A stretch of DNA of 56,396 nucleotides from Candidatus Parcubacteria bacterium (GTDB taxonomy: Bacteria; Patescibacteriota; Saccharimonadia; Saccharimonadales; Saccharimonadaceae), in assembly GCA_023391075.1 (NCBI GenBank), contig JAEWBQ010000001.1:1-56396 (forward strand). The letters are read 5' to 3'. Each line of letters begins with the position of its first letter. Within the stretch, counting starts at the first letter, position 1. Below, piece after piece: positions 39,422 through 48,813 of this stretch. Position numbers and translations under genes: made by a program. Below the pieces are notes generated by a model that was not told the origin of the DNA, did no database searches, and worked only from the letters and a program-made list of their open reading frames with translations.

Positions 39422-40143
39422 TTGAAATCAACCTTGTCCCTGACGTCAAGCAAGAACTGATTCGCGCCCAGCGCGTGCGCACTAGCGTCATCTCGATGGC
39501 GGTCATCGTCGGCGTTGTCGCCGTCGGTCTGGTCGTGGTGCTGGCTATCTGGGTGTACGCCGTCCAGGCCGGTCGCAGCTACTTTGTAGACAAAGAAATC
39601 AAAGATAGCAGCAATGCACTCAGTCAGGTCAAGGACATCAACAACACGCTGACCATCCAAAACCAGCTAAGTAAGTTGTCGAGCATGCACAGCGATAAGA
39701 TGATCGACTCGCGTATTTTTGACGTGCTGCAGACGGTGAATCCGCCGGCACCAAACGATATCCGCGTGACCAATCTGCAGATTGACGCCGCCAGCTCAAC
39801 CGTCACCATCCAGGGCCAGGCAGCCAACGGCTATGCCGCACTGGACGTCTTCAAAAAGACCCTGTCAGCCACGACCGTACAGTATACCCAAAACGGTCAA
39901 AGCGGCAGCGTGCCACTGGTCTCGAGCCTCAATGACGCCGATCGCAGCTACGGCGAGGACGCCAATGGCGCTAAGGTACTGCGGTTTACCATCAGCTTCG
40001 TCTATCCGAAAGAGTTGTTTGCAGCGACGATTCCAACCCTGACGATTCAGGCGCCGTCATCAACCAACGCGACCGATTCATTCCGTGGTATTCCAACCAG
40101 CCTCTTCGTCGAAGGCGCGACTGATGCAAAGGGGACACAATAA
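39418..40143 (+). CDS. pilN: Type IV pilus assembly protein PilN
   Basis: 241 residues. It starts MIEINLVPDVKQE, and the I-N-L-V/L-P motif is the PilM-binding site. One transmembrane helix (about 25-50), a coiled-coil stretch and an extracytoplasmic ferredoxin-like domain that pairs with PilO. It is longer than typical PilN (about 200) because of a C-terminal extension. Overlaps pilM and pilO by 4 and 1 nt. Confidence 0.9.
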   Translation: MIEINLVPDVKQELIRAQRVRTSVISMAVIVGVVAVGLVVVLAIWVYAVQAGRSYFVDKEIKDSSNALSQVKDINNTLTIQNQLSKLSSMHSDKMIDSRIFDVLQTVNPPAPNDIRVTNLQIDAASSTVTIQGQAANGYAALDVFKKTLSATTVQYTQNGQSGSVPLVSSLNDADRSYGEDANGAKVLRFTISFVYPKELFAATIPTLTIQAPSSTNATDSFRGIPTSLFVEGATDAKGTQ

Positions 40144-40838
40144 TGGCAGAACAACAAACAACTATCGTCCGTAAGCGTCAGCAAATCGCCGCCGCTAACC
40201 GTACTATGTTCCTATGGGTCGCCGGGGCATCGGCGCTAGTTGGGATCGCGGCGGTCGCCGGTGTATTTTTGGCACAAAAAGCATGGTTTAACGAACGCGT
40301 GCTGATGGAGAAGCAAAAGACTGTGTCGACGCTGCAGAAGAACCGGGAAGTTATCAGCGCCTTGAAGGATCAAGTCCGCTTGATGAATACCAACCAGGCG
40401 CTGCAATCGGCAATGGCACCCGGCGAGTCGCAGCCGATTCAGGTCGTGCTCGACGCGCTGCCATCAGAGGCTAACTCGTCAGCACTCGGCGCATCGTTGC
40501 AGCAGAAGCTCATTAACGATCCGGCGCTCCGCGTCGACACGCTGCGGGTTGATCCTGTGGTTGGCGTCGAGTCTGATAGCACCACGGCTACAACGGACAC
40601 GACCGCAAGCGGCGGCAGTAACACGATTCACTTCGTCATGACCGTCAGTGCGCCAGTCGGGCAGGTCAATGCCCTGCATGACATGTTGCAGCGCCTTGAG
40701 CGCTCTATCCGCGCGATTAACGTCAATCAGCTGACGATTGAAGGCCAAGGCTCACGGGTCGCCCTGACGATTGATGCCGACGCCTTTTATGAACCAGCTC
40801 AAACAGTACAGCTCAACAAAAAGGTGGTCAAGCCATGA
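40143..40838 (+). CDS. pilO: Type IV pilus assembly protein PilO-like
   Basis: 231 residues. A basic cytoplasmic N-terminus, one transmembrane helix (about 22-44), a coiled coil (MEKQKTVSTLQKNREVISALKD, split here), and an alpha/beta domain (VHFVMTVSAPVGQ-like strands). The position after pilN supports PilO. It forms a dimer with PilN that aligns the platform. Confidence 0.85.
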   Translation: MAEQQTTIVRKRQQIAAANRTMFLWVAGASALVGIAAVAGVFLAQKAWFNERVLMEKQKTVSTLQKNREVISALKDQVRLMNTNQALQSAMAPGESQPIQVVLDALPSEANSSALGASLQQKLINDPALRVDTLRVDPVVGVESDSTTATTDTTASGGSNTIHFVMTVSAPVGQVNALHDMLQRLERSIRAINVNQLTIEGQGSRVALTIDADAFYEPAQTVQLNKKVVKP

Positions 40839-41083
40839 AAAAATCAGATGTAGCAATGATTATCCTGATCGCATCGGTCTCGGTGTTGGTTGCGTACTTT
40901 GGCGCCAAAGCGATTTTTGGCGGCTCAGCCGTCAAGCCGGTGAAGGTCGATACGATCGCGCCTATTTCCGCAACGCTTGATCAACCCGACCCAGCCGTAT
41001 TCAATAGTAACGCTATCAACCCGACTGTCGAAGTGACAATCGGCGGCGGCACGTCGAGTGCGCCGGTACTGCAGGGTCAGTAA
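40835..41083 (+). CDS. Small membrane protein of the pilus operon
   Basis: 82 residues. One transmembrane helix at the N-terminus (VAMIILIASVSVLVAYFGA), then a short Pro- and Gly-rich extracytoplasmic tail with PISATLDQPDPAVFNSNAINPTVE in two parts. It fills the place of PilP in the operon but has no lipobox and no PilQ to bind; a PilP-like name would be a guess. ATGA overlap with pilO. Confidence 0.7.
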   Translation: MKKSDVAMIILIASVSVLVAYFGAKAIFGGSAVKPVKVDTIAPISATLDQPDPAVFNSNAINPTVEVTIGGGTSSAPVLQGQ

Positions 41084-41097
41084 GGGGCGCATTACCC

Positions 41098-42861
41098 GTG
41101 GCGCTGCTTACGAATGATATCCAAGATAAGCTCCTGAGTCTTCTGACGGACGAGGGGCTGGTTACGCAAGAGGCGCTCGACGGAGCCAAAGCGGAGGCCG
41201 CGAAAGACAATAAGCCGCTGCTGGCTGTCTTGGCGGAGCAGCACATCGTTGACGATGAGCTACTGACTCATGCCATCGCCCAGGTGTCGGGCGTGCCCTA
41301 CGTCAACCTGAGCAACAGCCTGATTGATCAGAATGTTTTGACGCTCCTGCCAGAAGACATTGCTGAGCGCTTCATGGCAGTGCCGCTTGCCGAGGTACAG
41401 AACCGTCTGGCGGTGGCAATGATTGACGCCAATAACGTCCAGGCGGTCGACTACCTGGCAAACCGTATCCAGCGGCCACTTAAAGTATTTATGGCATCGG
41501 AAGCCGGCGTTCGCCACGTCCTCGATCAGTACCGGACCGACCTCTCGAGCGTCGGGCAGGCCGCCGAGGCTTCGCAGGCTGAAGCTCAGGAAGCGAGCGA
41601 CCGTGACATCAAGACGATCGTCCAGGATTCGCCGATCAGTCGGGCCCTGAGTACGATTCTGGAATACGCCGTCAAATCGCGGGCCAGCGACGTGCACATC
41701 GAGCCGCTCGAAAAGAACCTCAAGATCCGCTGTCGTGTCGACGGCGTACTCCGTGAAATTATGCAGCTGCCCAAGTCAATCGAGCCAGCGCTCGTCAGCC
41801 GTATTAAAATTTTGTCCAATCTCAAAATTGACGAACATCGTATCCCGCAGGACGGGCAGTTTACCGTCAAGGTGGCCGCCAAAGAGGTCGACCTACGTAT
41901 TGCCATCAGCCCAGTCGTCTGGGGGGAGCAGGTGGTCATCCGTCTGCTCGACAAGTCAGGCAACAGCTTTGACCTTGAACAAATGGGGTATACGGGCCGA
42001 GCGCTCCGGACGATCAAAAAAGGTATTCATAACCCGAACGGCATGGTGCTGACCTCTGGGCCGACTGGTTCGGGTAAGTCAACCAGCCTCTATGCGCTCA
42101 TCAAAGAAATCAAGGACGATACCGTCAACATCGTCACTCTGGAAGATCCAGTCGAATACAAAATGGACGGCGTCAATCAGATTCAGGTCAACAGCGAAGT
42201 TGGTCTGACGTTCGCCAGCGGGCTGCGTTCGATCCTGCGCCAGGACCCCGATGTGGTGATGGTAGGGGAGATCCGTGACGGTGAGACGGCCAACCTCGCC
42301 GTTCAAGCGGCCCTGACCGGGCACTTGGTCTTCAGTACGCTTCACACCAACAGTGCGGCCGGCGTGTTGCCGCGTCTGCTCGACATGGATATCGAACCGT
42401 TCTTGATCGCCAGTACCGTCAAGACGATCATCGGTCAACGCCTGGTGCGCCGGGTCGCTGCCAAGCGTGACGCCTACTTGTCGTCACCGATCGAAACGCA
42501 GAATATCTTGGCAACGGTGGGGCACCTCCTGCCAAAAACCAAAGAAGACGTGGCGCGTGTCGCCGAGGACTTAGGGTATAAAGACTTGCCACTGGCTGGC
42601 CAAAGCGCTTATACTTTAGTCAAAGGTCGTGATACCCCGCAGACGCCCCATGGCTACAGTGGTCGCGCCGGCCTTTATGAGGTCATGGATGTCACGGAAG
42701 AAATCCAGAACCTGATCGTCGCCCGATCGACCAGCGCCGAGATTCAGCGCAAAGCGATCGAGCAGGGCATGATTACCATGCGTCAGGACGGCTACCTCAA
42801 GGCGCTCCAGGGTATCACAACAATAGAAGAAGTTAACCGCGTGGCAGCAGATACAGCATAA
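41098..42861 (+). CDS. pilB: Type IV pilus extension ATPase PilB
   Basis: 587 residues, GTG start. A GspE/PilB N-terminal domain (about 1-150), then the motor: Walker A GPTGSGKST, Asp box EDPVEYKMDGVNQIQV, Walker B DVVMVGEIRDGETA, His box GHLVFSTLHTNSA. PilB ATPases usually have a four-Cys zinc site in the C-terminal part; here that region reads KGRDTPQTPHGYSGRAGLYE with no Cys, so the zinc site is lost. Powers pilus polymerisation. Confidence 0.96.
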   Translation: MALLTNDIQDKLLSLLTDEGLVTQEALDGAKAEAAKDNKPLLAVLAEQHIVDDELLTHAIAQVSGVPYVNLSNSLIDQNVLTLLPEDIAERFMAVPLAEVQNRLAVAMIDANNVQAVDYLANRIQRPLKVFMASEAGVRHVLDQYRTDLSSVGQAAEASQAEAQEASDRDIKTIVQDSPISRALSTILEYAVKSRASDVHIEPLEKNLKIRCRVDGVLREIMQLPKSIEPALVSRIKILSNLKIDEHRIPQDGQFTVKVAAKEVDLRIAISPVVWGEQVVIRLLDKSGNSFDLEQMGYTGRALRTIKKGIHNPNGMVLTSGPTGSGKSTSLYALIKEIKDDTVNIVTLEDPVEYKMDGVNQIQVNSEVGLTFASGLRSILRQDPDVVMVGEIRDGETANLAVQAALTGHLVFSTLHTNSAAGVLPRLLDMDIEPFLIASTVKTIIGQRLVRRVAAKRDAYLSSPIETQNILATVGHLLPKTKEDVARVAEDLGYKDLPLAGQSAYTLVKGRDTPQTPHGYSGRAGLYEVMDVTEEIQNLIVARSTSAEIQRKAIEQGMITMRQDGYLKALQGITTIEEVNRVAADTA

Positions 42862-42880
42862 GAAGGGTGGGAACAGCAAC

Positions 42881-43954
42881 ATGAACGGGCAACCAGAACT
42901 GAGAATCGAAGTACTCCTCGAAGAGGTCGTCAAAAAGCGCGCCTCCGATCTTCATCTGCAGGTCGGCTTGCCGCCGATGCTGAGGATCGATGGTAGCCTG
43001 ACACCGGTGCCGGGGTACAATCCGCTGGACGAATCACAGGTTGAAGGCTTGGTCTTTGCGATTCTCGACCAAGACCAGCAGCAGATTCTGCTCAAGGACA
43101 AGGAATTTGACTTCAGCTTTGCCTTTGGTACACTCGGACGCTTCCGTGTGAACGCCTTTCACGAACGCGGCAACCTGGCGGCGGCCCTTCGTCTGATTCC
43201 AAATGAAATCAAGTCTGTCACCGAGCTCGGTATGCCACAGGTCGTGATGAATTTCGCCGACTTCCCGCGCGGCCTGGTGCTCGTCACCGGTCCGACCGGA
43301 TCGGGCAAGTCAACGACGCTCGCGGCACTGGTCGACAAAATCAACACCGAGCGCGCCAACCACATCATCACGATCGAAGACCCGATCGAGTTTACGCATA
43401 AGTCAAAGCGCTCGGTCGTCGTCCAACGCGAAGTCCACTACGACACCTATAGCTTCTCGGCCGCGCTTCGTTCCAGCTTGCGTCAGGACCCAGACGTCGT
43501 CCTGATCGGTGAGATGCGCGACCTTGAGACGATTTCGGCAGCGATTACCATCGCCGAAACTGGCCACTTGGTCTTTGCGACGCTCCACACCAACTCGGCA
43601 GCTCAGTCGATCGATCGTATGATTGACGTCTTCCCGCCGCACCAGCAGCCACAGATTCGTGCGCAGCTCAGTAATATTTTGATGGCCATCTGTTCGCAGC
43701 GTTTGGTGCCGGCGATCGGTGGCGGCCGTGTTGTCGCCGCGGAAATCCTAGTTGCTAATCCGGCCGTTCGTAACATTATCCGTGAAGGCAAGAGCCACCA
43801 GCTCGACGCTGTCATTCAGACCGGCGCCGACCAGGGCATGCAGACGATGGACCGCACGCTCGTCAGTCTGGTGCAGAGTGGCACGGTGACCTACGACGAA
43901 GCGCGTAACTTTGCTGTCGACCTAACGGAATTCGAACGGTTGATGCGAGGCTAA
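42881..43954 (+). CDS. pilT: Type IV pilus retraction ATPase PilT
   Basis: 357 residues. RASDLHLQVGLPPMLRIDG is the N-terminal PAS-like domain. Walker A GPTGSGKSTTLAALV, Asp box TIEDPIEF, Walker B PDVVLIGEMRDLET, His box TGHLVFATLHTNSA and the PilT-specific AVRNIIREGKSHQL (A-I-R-N-L-I-R-E type) assign it to retraction. Retractile pili would suit host contact or DNA uptake. Confidence 0.96.
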   Translation: MNGQPELRIEVLLEEVVKKRASDLHLQVGLPPMLRIDGSLTPVPGYNPLDESQVEGLVFAILDQDQQQILLKDKEFDFSFAFGTLGRFRVNAFHERGNLAAALRLIPNEIKSVTELGMPQVVMNFADFPRGLVLVTGPTGSGKSTTLAALVDKINTERANHIITIEDPIEFTHKSKRSVVVQREVHYDTYSFSAALRSSLRQDPDVVLIGEMRDLETISAAITIAETGHLVFATLHTNSAAQSIDRMIDVFPPHQQPQIRAQLSNILMAICSQRLVPAIGGGRVVAAEILVANPAVRNIIREGKSHQLDAVIQTGADQGMQTMDRTLVSLVQSGTVTYDEARNFAVDLTEFERLMRG

Positions 43955-43957
43955 CCC

Positions 43958-45166
43958 GTGAAAAAGTTTAATTACTCCGCGCGCGACTCCTCGACCGACA
44001 AGGTCGTCCACGCAACCGTCCAAGCGGATACCGAAACTGCCGCCGCTAAGCTCTTGATGAGCCAGGGCTTCATGCCCCTCGACATCAAGGAGGACGATAG
44101 TAGCAACAGCTTCTTTGGGCGCCTGACCAATCGCATCACCGCGAAAGACCGGATCGTCTACACCCGCCAGCTGGCGACGCTGATCGGCGCCGGGCTGCCG
44201 CTGTCGCAGAGCCTACGCACGGTGACGGAGCAGACGCAGAACAAGCGCCTGCGCAGTGTCTCGGAAGAGATCGTTGCCGCTGTCGAGGGTGGTAAGTCGC
44301 TCTCTGATGCCTTTGGGCAGCATCGGGATATCTTCGACAATGTCTTCCTGTCGCTGATTGCTGCCGGCGAGGTGTCGGGCACGCTCGACGAATCGCTCAA
44401 GCGCGTCGCCAGCCAGCAGGAAAAAGACGCGGCGACGATGAGCAAGATCAAGGGCGCGCTGACATACCCGATTATCGTCGTGGTGGTGATCTTTGCCGTC
44501 ATGGGCTTCATGCTCTTTACGGTGGTGCCGCAGGTAAAAAAGCTGTACGTCGATATGCATCAAACTTTACCGTTCCTGACGCTGATTATGGTGACGGCGG
44601 CGGACTTCATCGCGAAGTTCTGGTGGCTGGTAATCATCACGATCGGTATCGGCGGTTACTTCTTTGTGCAATACCTCAAGACTGATTCCGGCATTAAATT
44701 CAAGGATACGTTCAAGCTGAACGTACCAATGTTCGGCCAGATGTTCCGCAAGCTCTATATGGCACGATTTGCTCGTACCGGCCAGACGCTGTTATCGACC
44801 GGTGTGGCGATGCTTGACATGCTGCATATTGCCAGCGAGTCGGTGAACAACACAATTATCGGCAAGGGAATCGAACGTGCCGCCGAGAAGGTAAAGGGTG
44901 GTAAGGCGCTTTCGGTTGCGCTTGAGCCCGAGGATTACATTTTGCCGCTGGTGCCGCAAATGATCAAAATCGGTGAACAATCCGGCAAGATCGACGACAT
45001 GATGGGCAAGACCGCCCAGGTCTACGAAGACGAGCTCGACGAAGAAATCAAAGCGATCTCAACCGCGATCGAGCCGATTCTGATGGTCATCCTGGCTGTT
45101 GTGGCTGGTGGTATGGTCGGCGCGATCCTGCTGCCGATTTACGGCCTGGTCAATCATACGCATTAG
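43958..45166 (+). CDS. pilC: Type IV pilus inner-membrane platform PilC
   Basis: 402 residues, GTG start 3 nt after the pilT stop. Two T2SF domains with the pattern FxxQLATLIGAGLPLSQSL and FARTGQTLLSTGVAMLDML, three transmembrane segments (near 170, 215 and 375) and an N-terminal cytoplasmic domain (KKFNYSARDSSTDKV). PilC couples the PilB/PilT rotary motors to pilin insertion and extraction. Confidence 0.95.
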   Translation: MKKFNYSARDSSTDKVVHATVQADTETAAAKLLMSQGFMPLDIKEDDSSNSFFGRLTNRITAKDRIVYTRQLATLIGAGLPLSQSLRTVTEQTQNKRLRSVSEEIVAAVEGGKSLSDAFGQHRDIFDNVFLSLIAAGEVSGTLDESLKRVASQQEKDAATMSKIKGALTYPIIVVVVIFAVMGFMLFTVVPQVKKLYVDMHQTLPFLTLIMVTAADFIAKFWWLVIITIGIGGYFFVQYLKTDSGIKFKDTFKLNVPMFGQMFRKLYMARFARTGQTLLSTGVAMLDMLHIASESVNNTIIGKGIERAAEKVKGGKALSVALEPEDYILPLVPQMIKIGEQSGKIDDMMGKTAQVYEDELDEEIKAISTAIEPILMVILAVVAGGMVGAILLPIYGLVNHTH

Positions 45167-45251
45167 CGTGGACATTTGCCGGTTGATACCGTACTATAAG
45201 CGTAAGCATATTACATGCCAAATTAATGTTCATAGAAAGGTGGAAAATTTT

Positions 45252-45746
45252 ATGAACGTAGCACAAACAAGTAAAACAAAGGGCTTCACCATTATCGAAG
45301 TCGTGCTGGTGCTCGCAATCGCCGGCTTGATCTTCCTGATGGTGTTTATCGCACTGCCAGCTCTCCAGCGCAGCCAGCGCGATACTCAGCGCCGTAATGA
45401 TCTAAGTCGCGTCGAATCACAACTTCAGACGTACCAAACGAATAATCGCCAGGCTTTGCCTCCTGATAGCGGCCCTGGTGGCTTCACAAACACGGGAGCA
45501 GAAGGCTTCATCGCAAAGTACCTGACAGCTGGTGGCGATACCTTTAGTGACCCGAACGGTACGGCGTACAGCTTTGCTGCTGGTCCGATTCCTGATGGTG
45601 CCACGTACGACTCGACCAAGGCGTCAGTGTACTACACGCGCGGTGCTATTTGTAACGGAGAGACCGCTCAGACCGGTCAGGGTAGCGGTAAAATTGCCTT
45701 CCAGCTCAAGCTTGAAGGTGGTGGCGTTGCCTGCGTAAGCAACTAG
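45252..45746 (+). CDS. Probable major type IV pilin
   Basis: 164 residues. Leader MNVAQTSKTKG, then FTIIEVVLVLAIAGLIFLMVFIALPALQRSQRDTQRRND, the classic pilin stalk with Glu5 and the R-D-x-x-R-R pattern. AAAGGTGG before the ATG gives a strong ribosome site, unlike the other pilins. An 85-nt gap after pilC and the strong terminator downstream suggest a separate, abundant transcript. Two Cys near the C-terminus (AICNGE and GVACVSN) would close the disulfide-bounded region. Confidence 0.85.
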   Translation: MNVAQTSKTKGFTIIEVVLVLAIAGLIFLMVFIALPALQRSQRDTQRRNDLSRVESQLQTYQTNNRQALPPDSGPGGFTNTGAEGFIAKYLTAGGDTFSDPNGTAYSFAAGPIPDGATYDSTKASVYYTRGAICNGETAQTGQGSGKIAFQLKLEGGGVACVSN

Positions 45747-45760
45747 TTTCTGCACTTCAA

Positions 45761-45798
45761 AGCATAAAACCCCGTCGTTACCGGCGGGGTTTTATGCT
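45761..45798 (+). terminator. Terminator after the major pilin gene
   Basis: AGCATAAAACCCCG / CGGGGTTTTATGCT, a 14-bp perfect stem with a 10-nt loop; the T4 run is within the arm. Confidence 0.85.
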
Positions 45799-45806
45799 GC
45801 TTGTGC

Positions 45807-45812
45807 TATGAT
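45807..45812 (+). promoter_or_regulatory. -10 box of pilD
   Basis: TGC-TATGAT. Two upstream in-frame ATG codons (45808, 45811) lie in or directly next to this box, so the start must be the third ATG at 45820, 7 nt downstream. Confidence 0.6.
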
Positions 45813-45819
45813 GGGGGAT

Positions 45820-46701
45820 ATGGAACATGCAGCAGTGACGGTAATTATCGGGGTAATTGGGCTTATTTTTGGCAGTTTTGCCGGGGCGACAGTATGGCGG
45901 CTTCGTGCACAACAACTTGTCGACGAAAAAGCGGCGGGCGAGCCGGTCGACGCTGCCGAGCTACGGCGCCTCAAGCCGCTCACTAAAGGGACATTCCGAG
46001 CAAACGACCGCTCACGGTGCCTGCACTGTGGCCACGAGCTGGCCTGGTACGACCTGTTGCCGTTGGCAAGTTGGCTGAGCCTTGGCGGGAAGTGTCGCTA
46101 CTGCCGCGCACCAATCGGTTATTTCGAGCCGCTCATCGAGCTGGGTGTCGCGCTCCTGTTCGTCGCCTCCTATTTGCTGTGGCCAGTGCCATTTACCGGC
46201 CTGGAAGTCGTGCGGTTCGTGTTGTGGTTGCTCGCTGGCGTGGCACTGACGATCCTGTTCGTGTATGACTTGAAATGGTCGCTGTTTGACACCCGGGTGC
46301 TTTGGCTGGCGATCGGCCTGGCGCTGGCATTTGCCGGTCTCGGCCTGCTAGGCACGACCGACCTGGCCGGACGGCTGACAAGCCTGGCGATCGCGGTGAT
46401 GATACTTGCCGGCTTGTATTTTATCCTCGACAAGGCCTCACGGGGGCGCTGGGTAGGCGAGGGTGATGCGAAGCTCGGTCTTGCGCTGGCACTGCTCCTC
46501 GGCAAGTGGGAGTTGGCCTTTATCGCGCTGTTTGCAGCGAACCTGATCGGCACGCTGGTCGTGCTGCCGGGACTCATCACTGGCAAATTATCACGTACCG
46601 CGCGTGTGCCGTTTGGGCCGTTTCTCATCGCCGGTATGCTCGTCGCGTTTTTCGCTGGCACCTGGATCGTCACGTGGTTCTCAACGCTGATGTTATGGTA
46701 A
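45820..46701 (+). CDS. pilD: Prepilin peptidase and N-methyltransferase PilD
   Basis: 293 residues. A membrane aspartic protease that removes the leader of all prepilins here and methylates the new N-terminus. About eight transmembrane segments. The N-terminal cytoplasmic domain has the two Cys-x-x-Cys pairs (CLHC and CRYC) of the methyltransferase-type enzyme. The catalytic Asp residues are in VYDLKWSLFD and GEGDAKLG. Leaderless start 7 nt after TATGAT. Confidence 0.95.
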   Translation: MEHAAVTVIIGVIGLIFGSFAGATVWRLRAQQLVDEKAAGEPVDAAELRRLKPLTKGTFRANDRSRCLHCGHELAWYDLLPLASWLSLGGKCRYCRAPIGYFEPLIELGVALLFVASYLLWPVPFTGLEVVRFVLWLLAGVALTILFVYDLKWSLFDTRVLWLAIGLALAFAGLGLLGTTDLAGRLTSLAIAVMILAGLYFILDKASRGRWVGEGDAKLGLALALLLGKWELAFIALFAANLIGTLVVLPGLITGKLSRTARVPFGPFLIAGMLVAFFAGTWIVTWFSTLMLW

Positions 46702-46722
46702 ACAGCCGCATAGTACTTATGC

Positions 46723-46728
46723 TATAAT
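46723..46728 (+). promoter_or_regulatory. -10 box of the minor pilin operon
   Basis: TGC-TATAAT, 9 nt before the first ATG at 46738. Confidence 0.55.
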
Positions 46729-46737
46729 GAGCGCAAC

Positions 46738-47481
46738 ATGGGCATGATACGACACACGGGGGGCTTCACGATTATCGAGACGATGTTGTTCTTGGCAATC
46801 ACCGCTGCGCTGGCTGTCGGCATCCTGGTCGGGACGGGCTCGTCGATCAATCAACAGCGCTATCAAGATGCGGTCAACTCGCTCAAATCGTACATGCAGG
46901 ATCAGTTTAGTCGCGTTGCGACCGTTACGAACGACCGGACGGGTGATTTAAGTTGTGATAATGCCGCACAGGTGAGCCAAGGGTCGAGTGGCCAGTACCG
47001 TGGAACGAGTGATTGCTTGCTGCTTGGCCGGCTAGTGACGGTTGACAGCTCGGGGCAGAATTTATCTGCAACCAATATCGTTGGCTATCGTCCCGCGGGC
47101 GCACAGCAAACAAATGACCTAGCCGAGCTTCAGTCGTACTCCTATGGGTTTTCGCCCGTTGATGCCGACAAGCAACAGGTGGGCTGGGGTGCCACCATCG
47201 TCCAGCCGAAAAAGACGTCGCCGCAAGCTGCTAGCGTGCTGATCGTGCGTTCACCACTGAGCGGGCGAATATTGAGTTTCACCTCGACCCGTGAAGTGAC
47301 GAACGCGGCAGATCTAAAGACACTTATCAACATCGATAACACCACGCAGCCGCTCCTGCTCTGCGTCCAGCCAAACGGCGGCACGGTCGCCTCGCAGCTC
47401 CTGGGCGTGCAGATTGATGCTGGTGCGGCTGGACAGAGTGGTGTTGAGATTCCACTAGGGAACTCAGGAGTATGTGGCTAA
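46738..47481 (+). CDS. Minor pilin / pseudopilin, operon gene 1
   Basis: 247 residues. Leader MGMIRHTGG, then FTIIETMLFLAITAALAVGI with Glu5. The globular part is large and Ser/Gln/Thr-rich with four Cys. First of four overlapping genes (46738-50005) that match the order of minor pilins FimU/PilV/PilW/PilX, which prime assembly at the tip. A second ATG two codons on is also possible. Confidence 0.82.
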   Translation: MGMIRHTGGFTIIETMLFLAITAALAVGILVGTGSSINQQRYQDAVNSLKSYMQDQFSRVATVTNDRTGDLSCDNAAQVSQGSSGQYRGTSDCLLLGRLVTVDSSGQNLSATNIVGYRPAGAQQTNDLAELQSYSYGFSPVDADKQQVGWGATIVQPKKTSPQAASVLIVRSPLSGRILSFTSTREVTNAADLKTLINIDNTTQPLLLCVQPNGGTVASQLLGVQIDAGAAGQSGVEIPLGNSGVCG

Positions 47482-48128
47482 TGGCGCGGCGTGAACAGGG
47501 TGATACGCTCATTGAAGTCATGTTTGCCGTGGCGGTATTCGCCATGGTTGCGGTCGGCAGCTTGATGATTATGAACCAAGGCGTATCGACCGCTCAGCGT
47601 TCACTTGAGGTAACGCTGGTTCGCCAGCAAATTCAGGCTCAAGCTGAAGCGATCCGGTTTATACATGATGCCTACGTGACCAGTTACCAGCAGGGCGGGA
47701 GCGCACCGAGTGGGGTAGTCGCCGAGTGGTCCAAAATGACGGTAGGGCATGCGGAAACATCGGCATCGGATTTTTCGGCTGCCGCTGGTACGGTTTGTCC
47801 TGCCAAGGTGCCGGGCAGCAGCCCATTTATCGTCAATCCGCGCACTGCGCAGGTTGAGTCGACAGCACCGGTCATGACGCCGCCTAATGCGAGTACGCTG
47901 CCGCCGTTTTCGCAGATCATTTACCGTAGTGCGGATCCAAGCAACACCGACTACAAGGTCATTCAGCAGGCCTATGGTATTTGGGTCGAAGCAGTCCCCT
48001 CGGCACCGCAGCCGGGCCAATCGACGCGTTACGTGGACTTCCATATTCGTGCTTGCTGGGATGGGATAGGGATTAACCAGGATATGACGTTGGGAACGAT
48101 TGTGAGGCTGTATGAACCGATCAACTAA
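47481..48128 (+). CDS. Minor pilin, PilV-like, operon gene 2
   Basis: 215 residues. MARREQG, cleavage before Asp, then DTLIEVMFAVAVFAMVAVGSL: the residue after the cleavage point is Asp, not Phe, while Glu5 is kept, which is typical of PilV/GspI-type minor pilins. The start shares a base with the previous stop (TAATG); an ATG 9 nt upstream is possible. Confidence 0.8.
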   Translation: MARREQGDTLIEVMFAVAVFAMVAVGSLMIMNQGVSTAQRSLEVTLVRQQIQAQAEAIRFIHDAYVTSYQQGGSAPSGVVAEWSKMTVGHAETSASDFSAAAGTVCPAKVPGSSPFIVNPRTAQVESTAPVMTPPNASTLPPFSQIIYRSADPSNTDYKVIQQAYGIWVEAVPSAPQPGQSTRYVDFHIRACWDGIGINQDMTLGTIVRLYEPIN

Positions 48129-48813
48129 TCACCGCCAGGGCTTCACGCTTATCGAACTGATGCTTGCCATGACATACGTGGCACTGCTGCTACTCGCTAT
48201 TGCGATGACGACGATGCAGATCGGCCGGATTTATAACAAAGGTATTACGTTAAAGAACGTTAACCAAGTCGGTCGGGACGTGACGGATGAACTCCAGCGG
48301 TCGATTGCCGGCGTACAGCCGTTCGACGTCCCGACTCACTATGTGAGTCAGCCGGGCGGTGGCCGATTGTGCCTCGGGACGTACAGTTACGTTTGGAACT
48401 TCGGTAAGGCACTCGCCGATACGTCCGGAACGCTGCCGGTTATGAATGTCTACGACGATCCTAATGCGGGCCCGATTCACCTCGCCAAAGTAAGCGATAC
48501 CGGCGCGGCGCTATGTACGAAACCGTACGGTAAAATCTCTAAAGCCAATGCGGTTGAACTGCTGACGGGCGGTGATCATGACCTCGTTATTCATCAGTTT
48601 GATCTTGCTGAAACCCAGCGCGACGACTTAGCGGGACAGGCCCTGTATGCAATTACCTTGTCGATTGGTACGAACGATCAGGCGCAGCTAGAGACAGGCG
48701 ACCTGACGTGTAAGGCGCCAGCGGATGGCGCCGGGAACGACGACTACTGCGCGGTCAATCGATTTGATCTAACGGCACGAGCGGGCAACAAACAGGAGGT
48801 TAAAAGTGAATAA
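48112..48813 (+). CDS. Minor pilin, PilW-like, operon gene 3
   Basis: 233 residues. MNRSTNHRQG then FTLIELMLAMTYVALLLLAI: canonical prepilin start. A large beta-rich domain follows with four Cys. It overlaps the previous gene by 17 nt. The position and size match PilW/GspJ-type minor pilins. Confidence 0.82.
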   Translation: MNRSTNHRQGFTLIELMLAMTYVALLLLAIAMTTMQIGRIYNKGITLKNVNQVGRDVTDELQRSIAGVQPFDVPTHYVSQPGGGRLCLGTYSYVWNFGKALADTSGTLPVMNVYDDPNAGPIHLAKVSDTGAALCTKPYGKISKANAVELLTGGDHDLVIHQFDLAETQRDDLAGQALYAITLSIGTNDQAQLETGDLTCKAPADGAGNDDYCAVNRFDLTARAGNKQEVKSE

